The notes beneath the pieces are model-generated. The model had not been told where the DNA came from. It did no database searches and worked only from the letters and a program-made list of their open reading frames with translations. The position numbers and the translations under genes are program-made. 28,575 nt of DNA from Fidelibacterota bacterium 46_43 (lineage in GTDB: Bacteria; Fidelibacterota; Fidelibacteria; Fidelibacterales; Fidelibacteraceae): contig LGGY01000126.1 in assembly GCA_001509335.1 (NCBI GenBank), positions 1 through 28,575 on the forward strand. The letters run 5' to 3'. This document shows, piece after piece, positions 7,486 to 15,667 of this stretch; positions within the stretch are counted from its first letter, which is position 1, and every line of letters begins with the position of its first letter.

Positions 7486-7803
7486 GTGATCTGGTTAATC
7501 CGCTTCAGTGGCGTGGATGCCCGGAATCTTTACAATACCGAAAATGCCGTGGTAACCATAATCTCCCTGAAACCCGGACAATCTCTGAAACGTCATATCA
7601 CACCTGGGGATGTGGCTTTTTACGTTTTAAAAAGAGAAGGGATCGTTGAAATCGGCGAGGAAAAAGAATACATCCAGGCAGAAACACTTGTTGAAAGTCC
7701 AAAGGATATTCCACATGCCTGGTACAATGAAAGCAAAGCAGACCTTGTTTTTATGGTGATAAAAGCTCCAAAACCCAAAAAGAAAACAATCTTTGTTTCA
7801 TAA
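7486..7803 (+). CDS. Small single-domain cupin protein with GTG start
   Basis: A 105-residue protein with one cupin (double-stranded beta-helix) domain. Motif 1 is reduced: GQSLKRHITPGDVAFYVLKREG keeps one histidine but has lost the second His and the Glu of the usual HxH...E metal triad. Motif 2 keeps its histidine (PKDIPHAWYNES). Metal binding is therefore doubtful, and a ligand-binding or sensory role is as likely as catalysis. The tail PKPKKKTIF is basic. No ATG fits the frame: a stop at 7471-7473 limits it, and GTG at 7486 is the first start. It has no Shine-Dalgarno site but is followed at once by an overlapping ATGTGA, so reinitiation from the upstream barrel gene is plausible. A later GTG at 7513 is an alternative. 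Confidence 0.7.
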   Translation: MIWLIRFSGVDARNLYNTENAVVTIISLKPGQSLKRHITPGDVAFYVLKREGIVEIGEEKEYIQAETLVESPKDIPHAWYNESKADLVFMVIKAPKPKKKTIFVS

Positions 7804-7859
7804 AATTCAGCATTTCATGGATACATGGATGTTAAAAACTGTGTTTTCACGAGTAGATG

Positions 7860-7932
<73 letters not shown>

Positions 7933-7952
7933 ATTCCGTCAAAAAGCCTGAA

Positions 7953-7981
7953 AATATAATCAGATCCAAATTGGCAGGCAA
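7953..7981 (-). promoter_or_regulatory. Likely promoter of tRNA-Ala
   Basis: On the minus strand: TTGCCT (7976-7981), a 17-nt spacer, and TATATT (7953-7958), ending 20 nt before the tRNA 5' end. The position is right for a tRNA promoter. Confidence 0.5.
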
Positions 7982-8042
7982 ATGAATTTTCCGTATCTTC
8001 TCCAGAGTTAAAATGTAGGAAGATCAACATGAAGGCAGGGAG

Positions 8043-8798
8043 ATGATGCAAGCGGACCAACTCCAACAAACAGATCAGGAACTTCCGGAAATGAGTTTCA
8101 TGGATCATTTGACGGAATTGAGAAAAAGGCTTTTCTATAGCATCCTGGCTATTGTTGTGACAGGCGTGGTCTGTTTTCTCTATGCGAAAGAAATGATAGA
8201 ATTTCTGATCCATCCTGCCCTTTTGTTGAATCCCCCCATCCACCTGCAGGTCCTGAAAGTTCAGGGGATGTTTATTGTCCAGGTTTTGGTGGCTTTTGCA
8301 GGCGGGTTGATCCTGTCAATTCCCGTCCTTGTCTATCAAATCTGGGCCTTTGTTAAGCCCGGTTTATACAGGAAAGAGCGAAAATGGGTGGGACTTTTAA
8401 TCGTAATCACGTTTTTCTGCTTTATTGCCGGAGCTGCCATGGCCTATTATCTGATGCTCCCCCTGGCTCTACGTTTTTTTATGAATATCAACCAGCCATA
8501 CTCCGTCTCTCCAATTATTGCCATTGATTATTATATTCGCTTCGTAGTGATGCTCATGCTGAGTGTCGGTGTGGTGTTTGAACTGCCTGTCCTAAGTTTT
8601 GTTTTAGCCAAAATGGGAGTTTTACAAGCTACATTTATGAAAAAAAGCAGAAAATATGCACTTATTGTCATCTTCATTCTGGCCGCAATCCTGACTCCTC
8701 CCGATCCCTTTACCCAATTGTTGATGGTAGTCCCACTGATTATTGTGTATGAAATCAGTATCACAATTGTCCGTTTATCAGAAAAAAGTTCAACTTGA
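8043..8798 (+). CDS. tatC: Sec-independent (twin-arginine) translocase subunit TatC
   Basis: A 251-residue inner-membrane protein with about six transmembrane helices, the receptor of the twin-arginine pathway that exports folded proteins. Diagnostic segments are the N-terminal MSFMDHLTELRKRL, YQIWAFVKPGLYRKER (first periplasmic/cytoplasmic loop region), GVVFELPVLSFVL, and ILTPPDPFTQLLMVVPLI near the C-terminus. The conserved Glu of the N-terminal helix and the FELP motif are both present. Two ATGs are adjacent (8043 and 8046); AAGG at 8032-8035 is 7 nt before the first, so I keep it. No tatA/tatB lies in the window, so those partners must be elsewhere. Confidence 0.95.
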   Translation: MMQADQLQQTDQELPEMSFMDHLTELRKRLFYSILAIVVTGVVCFLYAKEMIEFLIHPALLLNPPIHLQVLKVQGMFIVQVLVAFAGGLILSIPVLVYQIWAFVKPGLYRKERKWVGLLIVITFFCFIAGAAMAYYLMLPLALRFFMNINQPYSVSPIIAIDYYIRFVVMLMLSVGVVFELPVLSFVLAKMGVLQATFMKKSRKYALIVIFILAAILTPPDPFTQLLMVVPLIIVYEISITIVRLSEKSST

Positions 8799-8855
8799 GT
8801 TTCTGCCTTTATTTCCTTAATATTCTCCTGAAAATGCAAATAGACTGAAACTTAT

Positions 8856-8883
8856 TTGACATATATGCATTAAAATATCAAAT
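8856..8883 (+). promoter_or_regulatory. Possible promoter of the LysM lipoprotein gene
   Basis: A consensus TTGACA (8856-8861) is followed after 16 nt by TCAAAT (8878-8883), 19 nt upstream of the start codon at 8903. The -35 is perfect, the -10 is weak, and the leader would be very short. Confidence 0.35.
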
Positions 8884-8902
8884 AACTTAGAATGGAGGAG
8901 AA

Positions 8903-9547
8903 ATGCGTAAATATTTGCTTGTATTGTTTGTTCTGGGATTTCTGATCGGATGTTCTAGCAAAGAAGCTATCGAAGAAGCGGAGACAACAGAGCAAGCACA
9001 AAAAGACGTTGTTGTTACTGAGGAAAAAGAGAAAACAGCAGAACCTGTTGCTGAACAAGAAGCTGTTGCTGAACAAGAAGCTGTAAAAGAACAAGAAGCT
9101 GAAAAGGAGATAAAAACGATTCCCGAAAAAGCTGTTGTTGAAGAGAAAGCAACGCCTGTTTCAATGCCAGACAGCGTGAATGTGATCTATATGACCCGCC
9201 CCGGTGATTATTTGACGAAAATTGCCCTGAACGAATATGGCCGGGCATCTGTCTGGAGAATGATCTGGAATTGGAACTACGAAAAAATCGGTGACAATCC
9301 GGATATTATCTATCCTTACCAGGAATATGACCTGAAAAAACCCCGGGAAGTTGCCAAACCGGTTAAATACGATCTCTATGATTATACAGTTGCTCAGGGT
9401 GAAACTCTCTGGAGCATCGCAGAAAAAGAATATGGCAATAATTATGCCTGGGTTGTGATTCTCAGAGATAATTACGATAAACTGGGTAATGATTATGATA
9501 CCCTGAAACCGGGAACAGTTCTTAAGCTCAGAACAAAATTGTACTAA
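8903..9547 (+). CDS. LysM-domain lipoprotein with acidic repeat linker
   Basis: A 214-residue lipoprotein: signal sequence with lipobox LIGC (Cys17), then a highly charged Glu/Ala/Val linker (about residues 20-85) holding three copies of V(A/K)EQEA. Two LysM-like peptidoglycan-binding modules follow. The first, about residues 96-145, starts YMTRPGDYLTKIALNEYG; the second, about 160-213, starts YDYTVAQGETLWSIAEKEYG and ends LKPGTVLKLRTKLY. This arrangement fits a protein tethered to a membrane and reaching the cell wall. GGAGGAG is 3 nt upstream of the ATG region (AATGGAGGAGAAATG). It is followed by a strong terminator and probably forms a single-gene transcript. No catalytic domain is present. 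Confidence 0.85.
   Translation: MRKYLLVLFVLGFLIGCSSKEAIEEAETTEQAQKDVVVTEEKEKTAEPVAEQEAVAEQEAVKEQEAEKEIKTIPEKAVVEEKATPVSMPDSVNVIYMTRPGDYLTKIALNEYGRASVWRMIWNWNYEKIGDNPDIIYPYQEYDLKKPREVAKPVKYDLYDYTVAQGETLWSIAEKEYGNNYAWVVILRDNYDKLGNDYDTLKPGTVLKLRTKLY
9047..9100 (+). repeat. Three tandem 18-nt repeats inside the LysM lipoprotein gene
   Basis: Units at 9047-9064 and 9065-9082 are identical (GTTGCTGAACAAGAAGCT); the third at 9083-9100 differs at a few bases. They encode VAEQEA, VAEQEA, VKEQEA in the linker. Identical neighbouring units allow copy-number change by slippage without a frameshift. Confidence 0.9.
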
Positions 9548-9570
9548 ATATATATGAGTCAGTTTTAAAG

Positions 9571-9595
9571 AAAAGCCCCGGATTCCGGGGCTTTT
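9571..9595. terminator. Bidirectional rho-independent terminator
   Basis: AAAAGCCCCGG (9571-9581), loop ATT, CCGGGGCTTTT (9585-9595): an 11-bp perfect stem flanked by A-run and T-run. It lies between the convergent LysM gene (ends 9547) and metallohydrolase gene (ends 9615) and can serve both. Confidence 0.93.
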
Positions 9596-9614
9596 TCTTG
9601 AATAACATGTTTTT

Positions 9615-10565
9615 TTACAAATTGATGATTAAATCTTCATGAGCCAGCATCAGCTCCAGTTTGGAATTGGGATAATTTGCCCTTTTGTATTCAATGGCGC
9701 GTCTTAACATGGAGTAAATTTTGTAATCATCATTATCCGGTTCATGATGGAAGAGAGCCAGTTTTTTTACACCGCAGGAAATAGCAAAATCTACACCCTG
9801 CATCGCCGAACTGTGTCCCCAGTCTTCCTTGTGAAGCGCTTCCTCTATGGTGTATTGGGCGTCGAATATTAGTAATTCCGCGTCTTTATTGAATATTTTA
9901 TGACGGCCTATAAAATCATCTGTCAGATTTTTATATTCTGAATCTGTCGCATACACAAGAGATTTCCCTTTATGGCTTATTTTATAACCAAAAGAATCTC
10001 CGGGGTGATATTGTTGGATATTACTGATTGTGACATCCCCCAGTTTATAATCACTGTTTTTTTCCAGAGTGATAAAGACCTTTTTGGAAGCCATGTGATT
10101 GAGTGATATGGGGAAGAAGCGAAAATCCTGCTGATATTCAAGGCGCTCCTTAAAATTGGGGTGAGGACTGTAAAAGGTTATGGTATTTTGTGGCAGAAAA
10201 GCCGGTTTGAAGAAGGGAAATCCGACAATATGATCCCAGTGAGTGTGACTCATGAAAATATGGATATCCAAAGGATTCCCATTTTGTTCATGTTCATTGA
10301 TATAATTGCCCAGCTTAACCAGTCCGCTGCCCATATCCAGTATGATCAGTTTGTTATCAGCACGGACTTCCAGACAGGCTGTATTTCCGCCCACAAGCAT
10401 TCTTTCCGTAAATGGCAGTTCCTGTATGAATTTTTCCCGCCGCCATGCTGTGGATATATCTGCTTTTGAAGCCTGCTCAAGAATGTTTCGTATTTTGTGG
10501 GTGTATTGCTGGTTCGATATTGGTGTTGGCAAAGAACCCCGAACTCCCCAAAAACGGACTTTCAT
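9615..10565 (-). CDS. Metallo-beta-lactamase-fold hydrolase (TaR3-like group)
   Basis: A 316-residue cytoplasmic protein with no signal peptide. It opens MKVRFWGVRGSLPTP, typical of the TaR3-like branch of the metallo-beta-lactamase fold. The dinuclear metal site is complete: SHTHWDH (His107, His109, Asp111, His112), His187 in QQYHPGDSFGY, Asp208 in YATDSE, and a late histidine in FHHEP (273-274). A conserved DWGHSS follows at 248-253. Members are probably phosphodiesterases or hydrolases of small molecules; the substrate is unknown, and nothing nearby reveals it. The start is supported by CGGAG 6 nt before the ATG. An insertion of about 35 residues between the first strand and GGNTACLEV is common in this group. 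It is divergent from the amylase gene. Confidence 0.8.
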   Translation of the reverse strand: MKVRFWGVRGSLPTPISNQQYTHKIRNILEQASKADISTAWRREKFIQELPFTERMLVGGNTACLEVRADNKLIILDMGSGLVKLGNYINEHEQNGNPLDIHIFMSHTHWDHIVGFPFFKPAFLPQNTITFYSPHPNFKERLEYQQDFRFFPISLNHMASKKVFITLEKNSDYKLGDVTISNIQQYHPGDSFGYKISHKGKSLVYATDSEYKNLTDDFIGRHKIFNKDAELLIFDAQYTIEEALHKEDWGHSSAMQGVDFAISCGVKKLALFHHEPDNDDYKIYSMLRRAIEYKRANYPNSKLELMLAHEDLIINL

Positions 10566-10625
10566 AAACGTCTCCGAATAAAATTATTGGGTTTGGTTAA
10601 TGTATTGATTTTTTTTGAATTTCTG

Positions 10626-10641
10626 TGTGACGTGTCTCACG
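10626..10641. promoter_or_regulatory. CRP/FNR-family-like palindromic operator upstream of the amylase gene
   Basis: TGTGA-CGTGTC-TCACG matches the CRP consensus TGTGA-N6-TCACA at nine of ten defined bases. It lies in the 203-bp gap between the divergent metallohydrolase (start 10565) and amylase (start 10769) genes. TATAAC at 10644-10649 directly follows and could be a -10 element, which would put the site over the -35. Control of a starch or maltodextrin gene by catabolite status would make sense. This is a motif match only. Confidence 0.45.
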
Positions 10642-10768
10642 TTTATAACTTATTTCATGCTAAGTTTAATATACATATTTCAATTTCACGAAATCAATTG
10701 AATAAGATAGTTCTACTCATTTTATTGTCTATTGTCCTAAATTACCCCTTGAAAGTCAGAGAGGAAGT

Positions 10769-13183
10769 ATGAAACGCCTGTTGTTTTTTCTCGCCATTTT
10801 ATCAATTTTTATTGCTGCCTGTTCACCTCAGGAAGATCCTGCTGCATCAAAGCTGGATATCATCCCCTTTATCCGGGTTTATCAGGGTGATTCCACCACT
10901 GTTTTGTTGTCTGATCTGTTTTATGCGGATTCTTATGAGTCCATAAGTTTCCAAAGTGATGATGCATTCAGGGTCTGTTATGATTCGGTGAATGCCAGCA
11001 TCACAATTCATGCATCTGCCCCCCCCAGAACTGTTGCCCTTCTGCCATTCACGTTCAAAAACACCGAATATGTGATTCCTTTAAAAATTGAATCCAGAAT
11101 TAATAAGACATTTGTTTATCGCCCAAAAAATACGCCGGAAGTCATCACGGTTTTCGGATCCTTCAATAATTGGAACCGACATGATATCTTTATGGAAGAT
11201 ATCAATCACAATGGCATGTATACAGCAGATGTCCAGTTTGATCCCGGACGGTATGAATATAAGTTTTATGTAGATGGACAAGAATTTTTGGATCCGAACA
11301 ATCCGGATTCTCTGCCCAACGGATTAGGCGGTTTTAATTCCATTCTCTCGGTAGACCCTTCCTTTCCAGGCAAAGAACCCTTTATTTTTCCTGATAAAAT
11401 CGGTCCCAGAGAAAACGGCCGGATTGATTTACACTATATCATTGACCGGGGGGATTTTCAGGATCCTCTCAATAAAACCCATATCATCGCCCTTTTTGAT
11501 AATTACCGCATATCCGAAAAAAATGTGATGGTCCTCGATGATGCCAATAAGGTGATCGTCAGCCTGAGTCCGCGGGAGGTCTACCTGGACGGACTCCACC
11601 GTGTGCGGTGTGTGCTGGCAAATAGTCATGTGAGAAGTAATGTGGTTGAGCTCTATTTGAAGGATGGAGAACCCCTGCCTTTGAAGAATGAAAAACTGGT
11701 TTGGAATGATGCCATTATTTATTCCCTTATGGTAGACCGGTTTTTTAACGGGGATCCGGAAAATGATGATCCGGTAGAACATCCCCAACTGGCTGATCGC
11801 GCAAACTTTCAGGGAGGAGATTTGGCCGGGATCATGGAAAAAATCGGAGACGGGTATTTTAACCGCTTAGGGGTGAATACCCTCTGGATATCCCCGATTC
11901 AGGAGACGACCGATAAAGCTTTCCGTGAAACACCGGAACCCCATCGTTGGTATACAGGCTACCATGGATACTGGCCGGTTCATCCCCGGAATGTGGAACC
12001 CCGCTTCGGTACTAGTGAATTGCTGAAAGAACTGATACAAAAGGCCCATAAAAACGGACTCTGGGTCCTTAAAGATTTTGTCTCCAATCATGTCCATCAG
12101 GAACATCCCTATTTTCAGGAACACTCTGACTGGTTCGGACAGCTTGAATTGCCGGACGGCCGCATGAATTTACGCCTTTGGGATGAACACCGGCTCACCA
12201 CCTGGTTTGATCCTTATCTTCCCAGCTACGATTTCGAAGGATCACCGGAAGCTCTGGAAACCGTCACCAATGATGCTGTGTGGTGGCTTGATAACTATCC
12301 ATTCGATGGGTTCCGCCACGATGCCGTTAAACATGTTCCCAATAAGTTCTGGCGTGAACTGACCCGTAAAATCCGTCAGAATTTTCCTTCCCGAGATCTT
12401 TATCAGATTGGTGAAACCTTCGGCGATTATGATCTGGTCAGTTCTTATGTGACAAACGGCCAATTGAATGCCCAGTTTAATTTTAATCTCTACTGGCCTG
12501 CACGCATGACTTTTGTCACCGATTCTTCCGATTTCAAAAATCTGGACAGGGAAATGAAACGAACCCTGGAATATTACGGCCAGCTGCATGTGATGGCCAA
12601 TATGATGGACAGCCATGACCAGCCGCGCTTTGCTGCCTATGCGGACGGTGATCTCCGCTGGGATGAAAATGCAGCTGAAGCAGGATGGGAACGGAATATC
12701 CAGGTCGATCATCCCCGTACATACAAACTCATCAATCTGTATATGAATTACCTTCTGACAATCCCCGGGATTCCTATTATCTATTACGGGGATGAAATCG
12801 GAATGACAGGTGCTGCAGATCCTGACAACCGGCGGATGATGCGCTGGGGTAAAAATGTGAAAGAGGTGGAAAAGGAACTCCGTATGCAGATATCCCGACT
12901 GATAGATATCCGGAATACTCATTCAGCACTCCGATATGGAGTTTTGTATACGGTGAAGGCCGATCCTGTGACCTATGCCTATCTCCGTAGGGATTTGCAG
13001 GAAACACTCCTCGTTGTGAATTATCGCAGCGATTCAGAAGGAATGATTACTATCGATCTGCCACCTCAACTTAAAATGCAACAAGCACAGTCCCTTTATG
13101 GCTCAGATCTTGTGACGATGAAAGACAATACTCTGACTATCCGTTCAAAACCTTTGCAGGGACACATCTTACTTTTAAAATGA
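10769..13183 (+). CDS. GH13 alpha-amylase-family lipoprotein with N-terminal glycogen-binding (CBM48-like) domain
   Basis: An 804-residue surface or periplasmic lipoprotein (lipobox IAAC, Cys18). About residues 113-195 form a CBM48/AMPK-beta-like module (ITVFGSFNNWN, GRYEYKFYVDG, FLDPNNP). The GH13 barrel runs from about 308 (WNDAIIYSLMVDRFFNGDP) to about 715, with a C-terminal beta domain. The catalytic regions are intact: region I DFVSNH (436-441), region II DGFRHDAVKH with nucleophile Asp518, region III GETF with acid/base Glu549, and region IV MDSHDQ with His616 and Asp617. It resembles the cyclomaltodextrinase/neopullulanase-like group, so it probably cuts maltodextrins or related alpha-glucans outside the cytoplasm. 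AGAGGA precedes the ATG. The stop is 1 nt before queD, so it heads a seven-gene run; the functional link to that run is not obvious. Confidence 0.9.
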   Translation: MKRLLFFLAILSIFIAACSPQEDPAASKLDIIPFIRVYQGDSTTVLLSDLFYADSYESISFQSDDAFRVCYDSVNASITIHASAPPRTVALLPFTFKNTEYVIPLKIESRINKTFVYRPKNTPEVITVFGSFNNWNRHDIFMEDINHNGMYTADVQFDPGRYEYKFYVDGQEFLDPNNPDSLPNGLGGFNSILSVDPSFPGKEPFIFPDKIGPRENGRIDLHYIIDRGDFQDPLNKTHIIALFDNYRISEKNVMVLDDANKVIVSLSPREVYLDGLHRVRCVLANSHVRSNVVELYLKDGEPLPLKNEKLVWNDAIIYSLMVDRFFNGDPENDDPVEHPQLADRANFQGGDLAGIMEKIGDGYFNRLGVNTLWISPIQETTDKAFRETPEPHRWYTGYHGYWPVHPRNVEPRFGTSELLKELIQKAHKNGLWVLKDFVSNHVHQEHPYFQEHSDWFGQLELPDGRMNLRLWDEHRLTTWFDPYLPSYDFEGSPEALETVTNDAVWWLDNYPFDGFRHDAVKHVPNKFWRELTRKIRQNFPSRDLYQIGETFGDYDLVSSYVTNGQLNAQFNFNLYWPARMTFVTDSSDFKNLDREMKRTLEYYGQLHVMANMMDSHDQPRFAAYADGDLRWDENAAEAGWERNIQVDHPRTYKLINLYMNYLLTIPGIPIIYYGDEIGMTGAADPDNRRMMRWGKNVKEVEKELRMQISRLIDIRNTHSALRYGVLYTVKADPVTYAYLRRDLQETLLVVNYRSDSEGMITIDLPPQLKMQQAQSLYGSDLVTMKDNTLTIRSKPLQGHILLLK

Positions 13184-13184
13184 C

Positions 13185-13592
13185 ATGACACAACTTTTTG
13201 AAATATCAAAAACATTTCACTTCGACATGACACACCGGCTCTCCTTTCATCAGGGAAAATGCCGGCATCTCCATGGCCATACCTACACGTTGGAAGTCTA
13301 TGTCCGGGGTGTACCGGATAAGCATGGTTTTGTCATGGATTTTGGAGACTTAAAACATATCGTAAAGGAAGAAATCGTGGATATCCTCGATCACAGCGTG
13401 GCCATCTACGAAAAGGATTTGCTCCTGGTGGATGCCTTATCCGGAAAATTCCGTTCTGTGATGCTTCCTTTCGAAACAACAGCCGAAAATCTGTGTGCCT
13501 GGATTGCCCGTCGACTCCAGGCCCGGAATTTGGATATTTCTAAAATCATCCTATGGGAAACACCCACAAGCAAAGCTGTGCTTACCCTGTAA
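13185..13592 (+). CDS. queD: 6-carboxy-5,6,7,8-tetrahydropterin synthase QueD
   Basis: A 135-residue member of the PTPS family. QueD converts 7,8-dihydroneopterin triphosphate to 6-carboxytetrahydropterin, the second step to preQ0. Zinc ligands are His17 (FDMTHRL) and His30 and His32 in CRHLHGHTY, with the catalytic Cys26 just before. LDHSVAIY and FETTAENL supply the conserved Asp-His and Glu. The assignment as QueD rather than a biopterin enzyme rests on the following queE and queC genes. It begins 1 nt after the amylase stop and overlaps queE by 40 nt, so translation is probably coupled. Confidence 0.93.
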   Translation: MTQLFEISKTFHFDMTHRLSFHQGKCRHLHGHTYTLEVYVRGVPDKHGFVMDFGDLKHIVKEEIVDILDHSVAIYEKDLLLVDALSGKFRSVMLPFETTAENLCAWIARRLQARNLDISKIILWETPTSKAVLTL

Positions 13593-14155
13593 ACGATATA
13601 TTTTCAAGCATTCAGGGAGAAGGTTTCTGGACAGGTCTGCCGGTGACATTTATCCGTTTTGCCGGATGTAATCTGGCATGTGATTTTTGTGATACAGATT
13701 ATTCGATGAAAGAAATCCTTACGGCAGATGAAATACTCCGGCGACTGGAGTCCTGGCCTGCCCCAACCGTCGTTCTGACAGGCGGTGAACCGCTGATACA
13801 TCCGTTAAAACCTCTGCTGAAAAGACTTCAATCCGCCCATTACAGGATCCATCTGGAAACCAACGGAACATTTTCTGTTCCTGAAGGTTTTTTTGACTGG
13901 ATTGCCGTCTCACCCAAAACTGATATGCCTGTCCTCAGGGAATGTAATGAATTGAGAGTTCTGCTTAAAAAAGGGGAAGTCCCCCGTGATTTTAATATCA
14001 GGGCTGAACACTATTTTGTCAGTCCCCTAAACCCATCTCTAAACAATCCTCAAAAATTTGATCATGACAATCTCTGCTATTGTCTTGAGTATGTTTTGGG
14101 TCATCCCAAATGGCGCTTAAATGTTCAACTGCATAAATACTTGGATATCCCATGA
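13553..14155 (+). CDS. queE: 7-carboxy-7-deazaguanine synthase QueE (radical SAM)
   Basis: A 200-residue radical-SAM enzyme that rearranges 6-carboxytetrahydropterin to 7-carboxy-7-deazaguanine. Family features in order: NDIFSSIQGEGFWTGLPVTF, the cluster motif CNLACDFCDTDY (Cys39, Cys43, Cys46, the CxxxCxxC form), VVLTGGEPL, LETNGTF and AVSPKTD. The start at 13553 lies 40 nt inside queD with no strong ribosome-binding site; no later start codon precedes the conserved NDIFSSIQGEG segment, so the overlap must be real and translation is probably coupled. It overlaps queC by 4 nt (ATGA). Confidence 0.93.
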   Translation: MGNTHKQSCAYPVNDIFSSIQGEGFWTGLPVTFIRFAGCNLACDFCDTDYSMKEILTADEILRRLESWPAPTVVLTGGEPLIHPLKPLLKRLQSAHYRIHLETNGTFSVPEGFFDWIAVSPKTDMPVLRECNELRVLLKKGEVPRDFNIRAEHYFVSPLNPSLNNPQKFDHDNLCYCLEYVLGHPKWRLNVQLHKYLDIP

Positions 14156-14817
14156 AAACCCTTGTTCTTTTATCCGGTGGACAGGATTCATCAACCTGCC
14201 TGTTTTGGTCGCTTCGATACGCGAATCAAACGGAGGCGGTGTTTTTTAACTATGAACAACGCCACAAAATCGAGTGGGAGTGTGCCCGCCGTCTTTGTGA
14301 GGAAAATAAAGTACCTCTGCATGTTCTGGATGTTCCCGCCTTTCAACAAATAGGAGGAACGGCCATGATTGAAGAAACGGATATTCAGATGACAAACAAA
14401 GGCGTGCCAAATACCTTTGTCCCCGGACGGAATATCGTCTTTCTTACCCTGGCGGCCTCCCTGGCATACAGACTCAATTTTGACAGCGTTATTGTGGGGG
14501 TCAATGACGAAGATTATTCCGGATATCCTGATTGCCGGGCTTCTTTTATCCACATCATGGAATCGACACTTCGCGAAGGGCTGGATTATCCCATTCGGAT
14601 CACGACACCCCTTCAGCATCTGTCCAAAAAAGAGATCTGGGCATTGTCAGACGAATTGGGCGTTATGCAAACCATAGTGGAAAAGACCCATACCTGTTAT
14701 CGTGGGGATCATTTCACCCGCCATGCCTGGGGCTATGGATGCGGAAGCTGTCCGGCTTGCTTGCTGAGAAAAACCGGCTATGAAGCGTATCTGCGTACCC
14801 GTTATGAGAATTCTTGA
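14152..14817 (+). CDS. queC: 7-cyano-7-deazaguanine (preQ0) synthase QueC
   Basis: A 221-residue ATP-dependent enzyme converting 7-carboxy-7-deazaguanine plus ammonia to preQ0. The N-terminal PP-loop is LLSGGQDSST (residues 6-15), and NTFVPGRNIVFL follows near 87-98. The zinc site is Cys182, Cys197, Cys200 and Cys203 (CYRG, then CGSCPACLLRKTGY). Together with queD and queE it gives the three steps from dihydroneopterin triphosphate to preQ0. The first enzyme (FolE) and the preQ0 reductase QueF are not in this window, so it is open whether preQ0 goes to queuosine or to another 7-deazaguanine product. The start overlaps queE by 4 nt. Confidence 0.95.
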   Translation: MKTLVLLSGGQDSSTCLFWSLRYANQTEAVFFNYEQRHKIEWECARRLCEENKVPLHVLDVPAFQQIGGTAMIEETDIQMTNKGVPNTFVPGRNIVFLTLAASLAYRLNFDSVIVGVNDEDYSGYPDCRASFIHIMESTLREGLDYPIRITTPLQHLSKKEIWALSDELGVMQTIVEKTHTCYRGDHFTRHAWGYGCGSCPACLLRKTGYEAYLRTRYENS

Positions 14818-15667
14818 TTACGGCCGGATGATTAAATTCTCCCATACCCTGTTTGCCCTGCCGTTCGCTATGGCATCTTTTACCTTTGCTGTGGATATGT
14901 TTTCAATCCCGCCTGATGTATGGCTGATAAAACTTCTTTGGATCCTGATTGCCATGGTTTCTGCCCGAAGTGCTGCCATGGGCTTTAACAGGCTGGCAGA
15001 TCGGCGGCTGGATGCTCTCAATCCCAGAACTCGTACAAGAGAACTGCCTACAGGTGTGATTTCGCCAAGGGCTGCCCTTGTGTTTGTTTCTGTCTCAGCC
15101 CTGATTTTTCTCTTTTCCGCTGCCATGCTGAACAGGATCTGTTTCTGGCTGGCTTTCCCGGTCCTGGCTATTTTAATGGGATACAGTTTCCTGAAAAGGG
15201 TGTGGGCAGGAACCCACTTTGTGTTAGGCCTTTCTCTTGGGATTGCTCCCTCGGGTGTCTGGCTGGGTCTTACCGGCGGATTGCATATCACCCCGATCCT
15301 GCTCAGTGCTGCCGTGGGTGTGTGGACTGCCGGGTTTGATATTCTGTATGCTATTCAGGATGTGGACTTTGACCGGCAGCACGGCGTGCATTCCATCCCG
15401 GCGGCTATGAGCCTCCATAAAGCCATCGTAATCAGTCGGCTCTGCCATGCTTCCATGGTATTCCTCCTGGTCTTTCTCCATCTTCTGTATCCTGCAGGAT
15501 GGATTCTGTGGACAGGGACAGGCATCATAAGCATTTTCATCATATATGAACATCTGCTGGTTTATAGAAGTCATGATAATATCGCCAAGGCTTTTTTTAA
15601 TATGAACGGTATGATTTCCCTATTGTACTTTGGATTTGTCTTATTGGATCGTATTTTTCTGCCATGA
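14804..15667 (+). CDS. mqnP: UbiA-family prenyltransferase, probable MqnP (menaquinone synthesis)
   Basis: An integral membrane prenyltransferase of 287 residues with about eight or nine helices. Both Asp-rich motifs for prenyl diphosphate are present: NRLADRRLDALNPRT and DILYAIQDVDFDRQHGVHS. The opening GRMIKFSHTLFALPFA and NPRTRTRELPTG match the MqnP/UbiA-like branch used in the futalosine route, which prenylates 1,4-dihydroxy-6-naphthoate. That route is inferred from the branch and from the following ubiX and menG; none of mqnA-D is in the window. I choose the ATG at 14804 because it gives the usual short N-terminus. An ATG at 14780 would add 8 residues and lengthen the overlap with queC to 38 nt. 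Neither has a clear ribosome-binding site. Confidence 0.82.
   Translation: MRILDYGRMIKFSHTLFALPFAMASFTFAVDMFSIPPDVWLIKLLWILIAMVSARSAAMGFNRLADRRLDALNPRTRTRELPTGVISPRAALVFVSVSALIFLFSAAMLNRICFWLAFPVLAILMGYSFLKRVWAGTHFVLGLSLGIAPSGVWLGLTGGLHITPILLSAAVGVWTAGFDILYAIQDVDFDRQHGVHSIPAAMSLHKAIVISRLCHASMVFLLVFLHLLYPAGWILWTGTGIISIFIIYEHLLVYRSHDNIAKAFFNMNGMISLLYFGFVLLDRIFLP

Noticed and set aside
10566..10768. A preQ1 riboswitch for the que genes
   Set aside because: queD begins 1 nt after the amylase gene, so no leader exists there, and I could not find a preQ1-I fold in the gap upstream of the amylase.
12242..12922. 226-codon open frame on the minus strand opposite the amylase gene
   Set aside because: It lies wholly within the GH13 catalytic domain; composition is that of a shadow frame and no ribosome-binding site is apparent.
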